Of a DNA stretch of 64,000 nucleotides, positions 62,620-64,000 are shown one piece after another. Within the stretch, counting starts at the first letter, position 1; each line of letters opens with the position of its first letter. A model generated the notes under the pieces. That model searched no databases. It had not been told where the DNA came from and saw only the letters and a list, made by a program, of their open reading frames with translations. Location of the stretch: assembly GCF_043555865.1 (NCBI RefSeq), contig NZ_JBIGHY010000005.1:1-64000 (forward strand), written 5' to 3'. A program made the translations under genes and the position numbers. The stretch is from Pelomonas dachongensis. Its GTDB lineage: Bacteria; Pseudomonadota; Gammaproteobacteria; Burkholderiales; Burkholderiaceae_C.

Positions 62620-62636
62620 CCTCGGTGCGGGTTCAA

Positions 62637-62964
62637 GCAGGGTGAGGGGTCGCCCCCTCAGCCCTCTCAAACCACCGGACGTGCGGTTCCGCATCCGGCG
62701 GTTCAAGTAAAACGCTGGAGTCTTTGGTGGATGTCCACCAACGACACTAGCCCCATGTTCGCAAGGTACGTCTGCGGCATCGCGGCCACCAAGTATTTGG
62801 CCCCAGCATTCGTATCCGCTTCTTGTTCGTCAGGCCAGCGCTTTGCCATGGCGCTTCCTTCAGACCCGCAGTCGCCCGCGGAGCCCTTGCCTTGGCTAGC
62901 CATTCGCCTTGCCGGGCTGGTAGAGGACGTCCACCTCCAAGCAAGTGCGCCCTGCCGGGCGCAC
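62637..62964 (-). mobile_element. Degenerate class C group II intron (copy B), reduced to both ends
   Basis: On the minus strand it starts GTGCGCCCGG at 62964 and ends ..CACCCTGC at 62637, only 328 bases. The 5' part and the domain V/VI part closely match copy C at 31.6-33.0 kb. Between them nearly all of domains I-IV and the reverse transcriptase are missing; a frame-fragment NAGAKYLVAAMPQ..LQRFT is all that remains of the protein. It lacks most of domain I and cannot self-splice. Confidence 0.88.
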
Positions 62965-62971
62965 CAATCGG

Positions 62972-63639
62972 GCAGGAGGAGGGGTTGCCCCCCCCTCCGT
63001 CCTCCCACACCGCCGTACGTGCCGTTCGGCATACGTCGGTTCCTGTCTACTGGACGAGGTGCCCAGCGAGCTTGGTTTCGTTCGTCGTGTCGCCTGATTT
63101 GCATCGAGCACCACCGCACCGCATCGAGACTTCCTGCCTCGACTCAGCGGTTGCCGTTGCTCTTGGCCCGTGCCAAGACTTCTGCCCTGCAATGCCAGAG
63201 AGCACGCGTGACTGTCCACTCATGACAGGGTCGGCCCTTCGCCGCTGCGGCTCCCAGCGACTACTACGGCCTCTGCTACCCCCTGCCGGCCCATCCCGTC
63301 GCCTTGCGACGCCGGTAGCGCTATCGGGCAGGCTGACAGGTCTCCCAGGGTAAGACGCGCGACCTTCACTGCATACACCCGCCGCATCTACTTGCTCACC
63401 TTCCGGATGATTTTGGGCTTCGGGCTTTTCGGCTCCCTCGCCCAGCTGAGCCTGCCTCATATGCGGCTTCTGTTCGTCGGGCCACAGCATTGCGTACAGC
63501 TTCCTTCAGATTCCGCCTCGCGGCGGACACCCTTGCTGTTCGGCTAACGGTCCCACCATCAAGGTCCGCAGGGGACTTCCACCCCCAAGTCATCCCACTC
63601 GCCACCACAGCGAGCCGGACAGCGCCATGCCTGGCGCAC
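62972..63639 (-). mobile_element. Degenerate class C group II intron (copy A), without a reverse transcriptase
   Basis: On the minus strand it starts GTGCGCCAGG at 63639, two bases past the T-tract of a terminator, and ends near 62972. Domain V is visible at about 63000-63050, where CCGACGTATGCC, loop GAAC-type and GGCACGTACGG pair, followed by a domain VI stem GGAGGGG/CCCCTCC. The 668-base length leaves no reverse transcriptase frame. The 5' half matches neither copy B/C nor D, so it is a different intron lineage. Confidence 0.82.
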
Positions 63640-63641
63640 AG

Positions 63642-63672
63642 AAAAAAGGGCCTGGTTCGCACCAGGCCCTTT
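63642..63672 (-). terminator. Rho-independent terminator after the TPR-like gene
   Basis: On the minus strand AAAGGGCCTGG, loop TGCGAA, CCAGGCCC is followed by TTTTTT. Intron A begins just after it. Confidence 0.88.
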
Positions 63673-63694
63673 CCGCAGGTCGAAACCGACGCGG

Positions 63695-64000
63695 TCAGCG
63701 CTTGCGCGACTGGATGATCCACAGGCGGGCCAGGTCGGCGGCACCATCCGTGCCCTTGACCGAGCGCCAGGCCGCCACGGCCTTGCTGTGATCGCCCGCC
63801 AGTTGATGGGCCAGCCCCAGGTAGAGCTTGGCATCCTCAGGCCGCTTCAGGTTGCCCTTGGCAATCCCTTGCTCGATCTGCCCCGCGCCCTTCTTGCCGT
63901 TGCCGCCGAAGGCATTGGCCAGCCCCAATTTGACGAGTTCGTTGCCATCCTTGGCGTCATCCGCCGCCTTCTCGTTGGCTGCAGCGCTGGCCTTGGCCTC
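63695..64000 (-). CDS. TPR-like protein, C-terminal part (truncated by the window edge)
   Basis: The last 101 residues of a protein whose start lies beyond the right edge; the frame stays open to position 64000. Residues such as DAKLYLGLAHQLAGDHSKAVAAWRSV in part form a tetratricopeptide-like helix pair, ending LWIIQSRKR. An Ala/Lys-rich stretch (EAKASAAANEKAADD) precedes it. The full domain layout and function cannot be given. Confidence 0.75.
   Translation of the reverse strand, partial: EAKASAAANEKAADDAKDGNELVKLGLANAFGGNGKKGAGQIEQGIAKGNLKRPEDAKLYLGLAHQLAGDHSKAVAAWRSVKGTDGAADLARLWIIQSRKR

Noticed and set aside
63047..63490. 147-residue ORF inside intron A
   Set aside because: Covers intron RNA domains I-IV; no reverse transcriptase motif and no start signal.

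Overview
The window is GC-rich chromosomal DNA from a betaproteobacterium, most likely order Burkholderiales in the Rubrivivax/Leptothrix/Roseateles neighbourhood. I infer this from gene order and protein character, not from a database search. Gene orders that fit are surE-pcm-nlpD-rpoS-rlmD, lpxK-trm112-kdsB-adk, rlmE-ftsH-folP-glmM next to yhbY, carA-lysE-carB-greA, and trxA-rho-rpmE2 beside an AddAB-like pair. Most of the window is housekeeping.

Layout. 1-381 is the 5' part of a class C group II intron inserted behind a terminator. 529-7989 is a tightly overlapping minus-strand photosensory operon: heme oxygenase, bacteriophytochrome, single-domain response regulator, hybrid kinase, second bacteriophytochrome. 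It is preceded by a good match to a sigma-54 promoter. 8136-10165 is NAD salvage (pncA-pncB). Next come tRNA-Arg(TCT), an OPT-family transporter and tRNA-Pro(TGG). 12589-18329 is an AddAB-like helicase/nuclease pair, followed by trxA, rho and rpmE2 on the plus strand. 20810-22480 is an orphan membrane glycosyltransferase. 22474-29179 is the complete phosphate regulon pstSCAB-phoU-phoB-phoR. 29421-35743 is glmM, folP, ftsH and rlmE, with a damaged class C intron wedged between ftsH and folP. After yhbY, a DUF4149-type membrane protein and greA come carB, lysE and carA. 42521-45351 holds a HbpS/GlcG-like protein, a Bax-inhibitor-1-like membrane protein and a secreted GH5 glycosidase. 45469-50406 is the rpoS stress locus. 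50494-55655 holds a quinone oxidoreductase, an orphan LuxR-type regulator and a copper-type cluster (His/Cys-rich small protein, TolC-like lipoprotein, multicopper oxidase). 55718-61764 is sodB, xseA, exbB-exbD, lpxK, trm112, kdsB and adk. A short-chain dehydrogenase follows, and the window ends with two tandem degenerate class C introns and the 3' end of a TPR-like gene.

How genes work together. The bph operon makes its own chromophore enzyme, two light sensors and phosphotransfer proteins, but no obvious output domain. The pst/pho genes are a self-contained phosphate sensing and uptake module with candidate Pho boxes upstream of pstS. The surE-pcm-nlpD-rpoS cluster is the usual stationary-phase locus.

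The most distinctive features are the two-phytochrome operon and the four class C group II intron copies. Three of these abut rho-independent terminators and the fourth sits behind another intron's domain VI hairpin. The three copies fully inside the window have lost some or all of the intron-encoded reverse transcriptase. No prophage, CRISPR array or insertion sequence was recognised.
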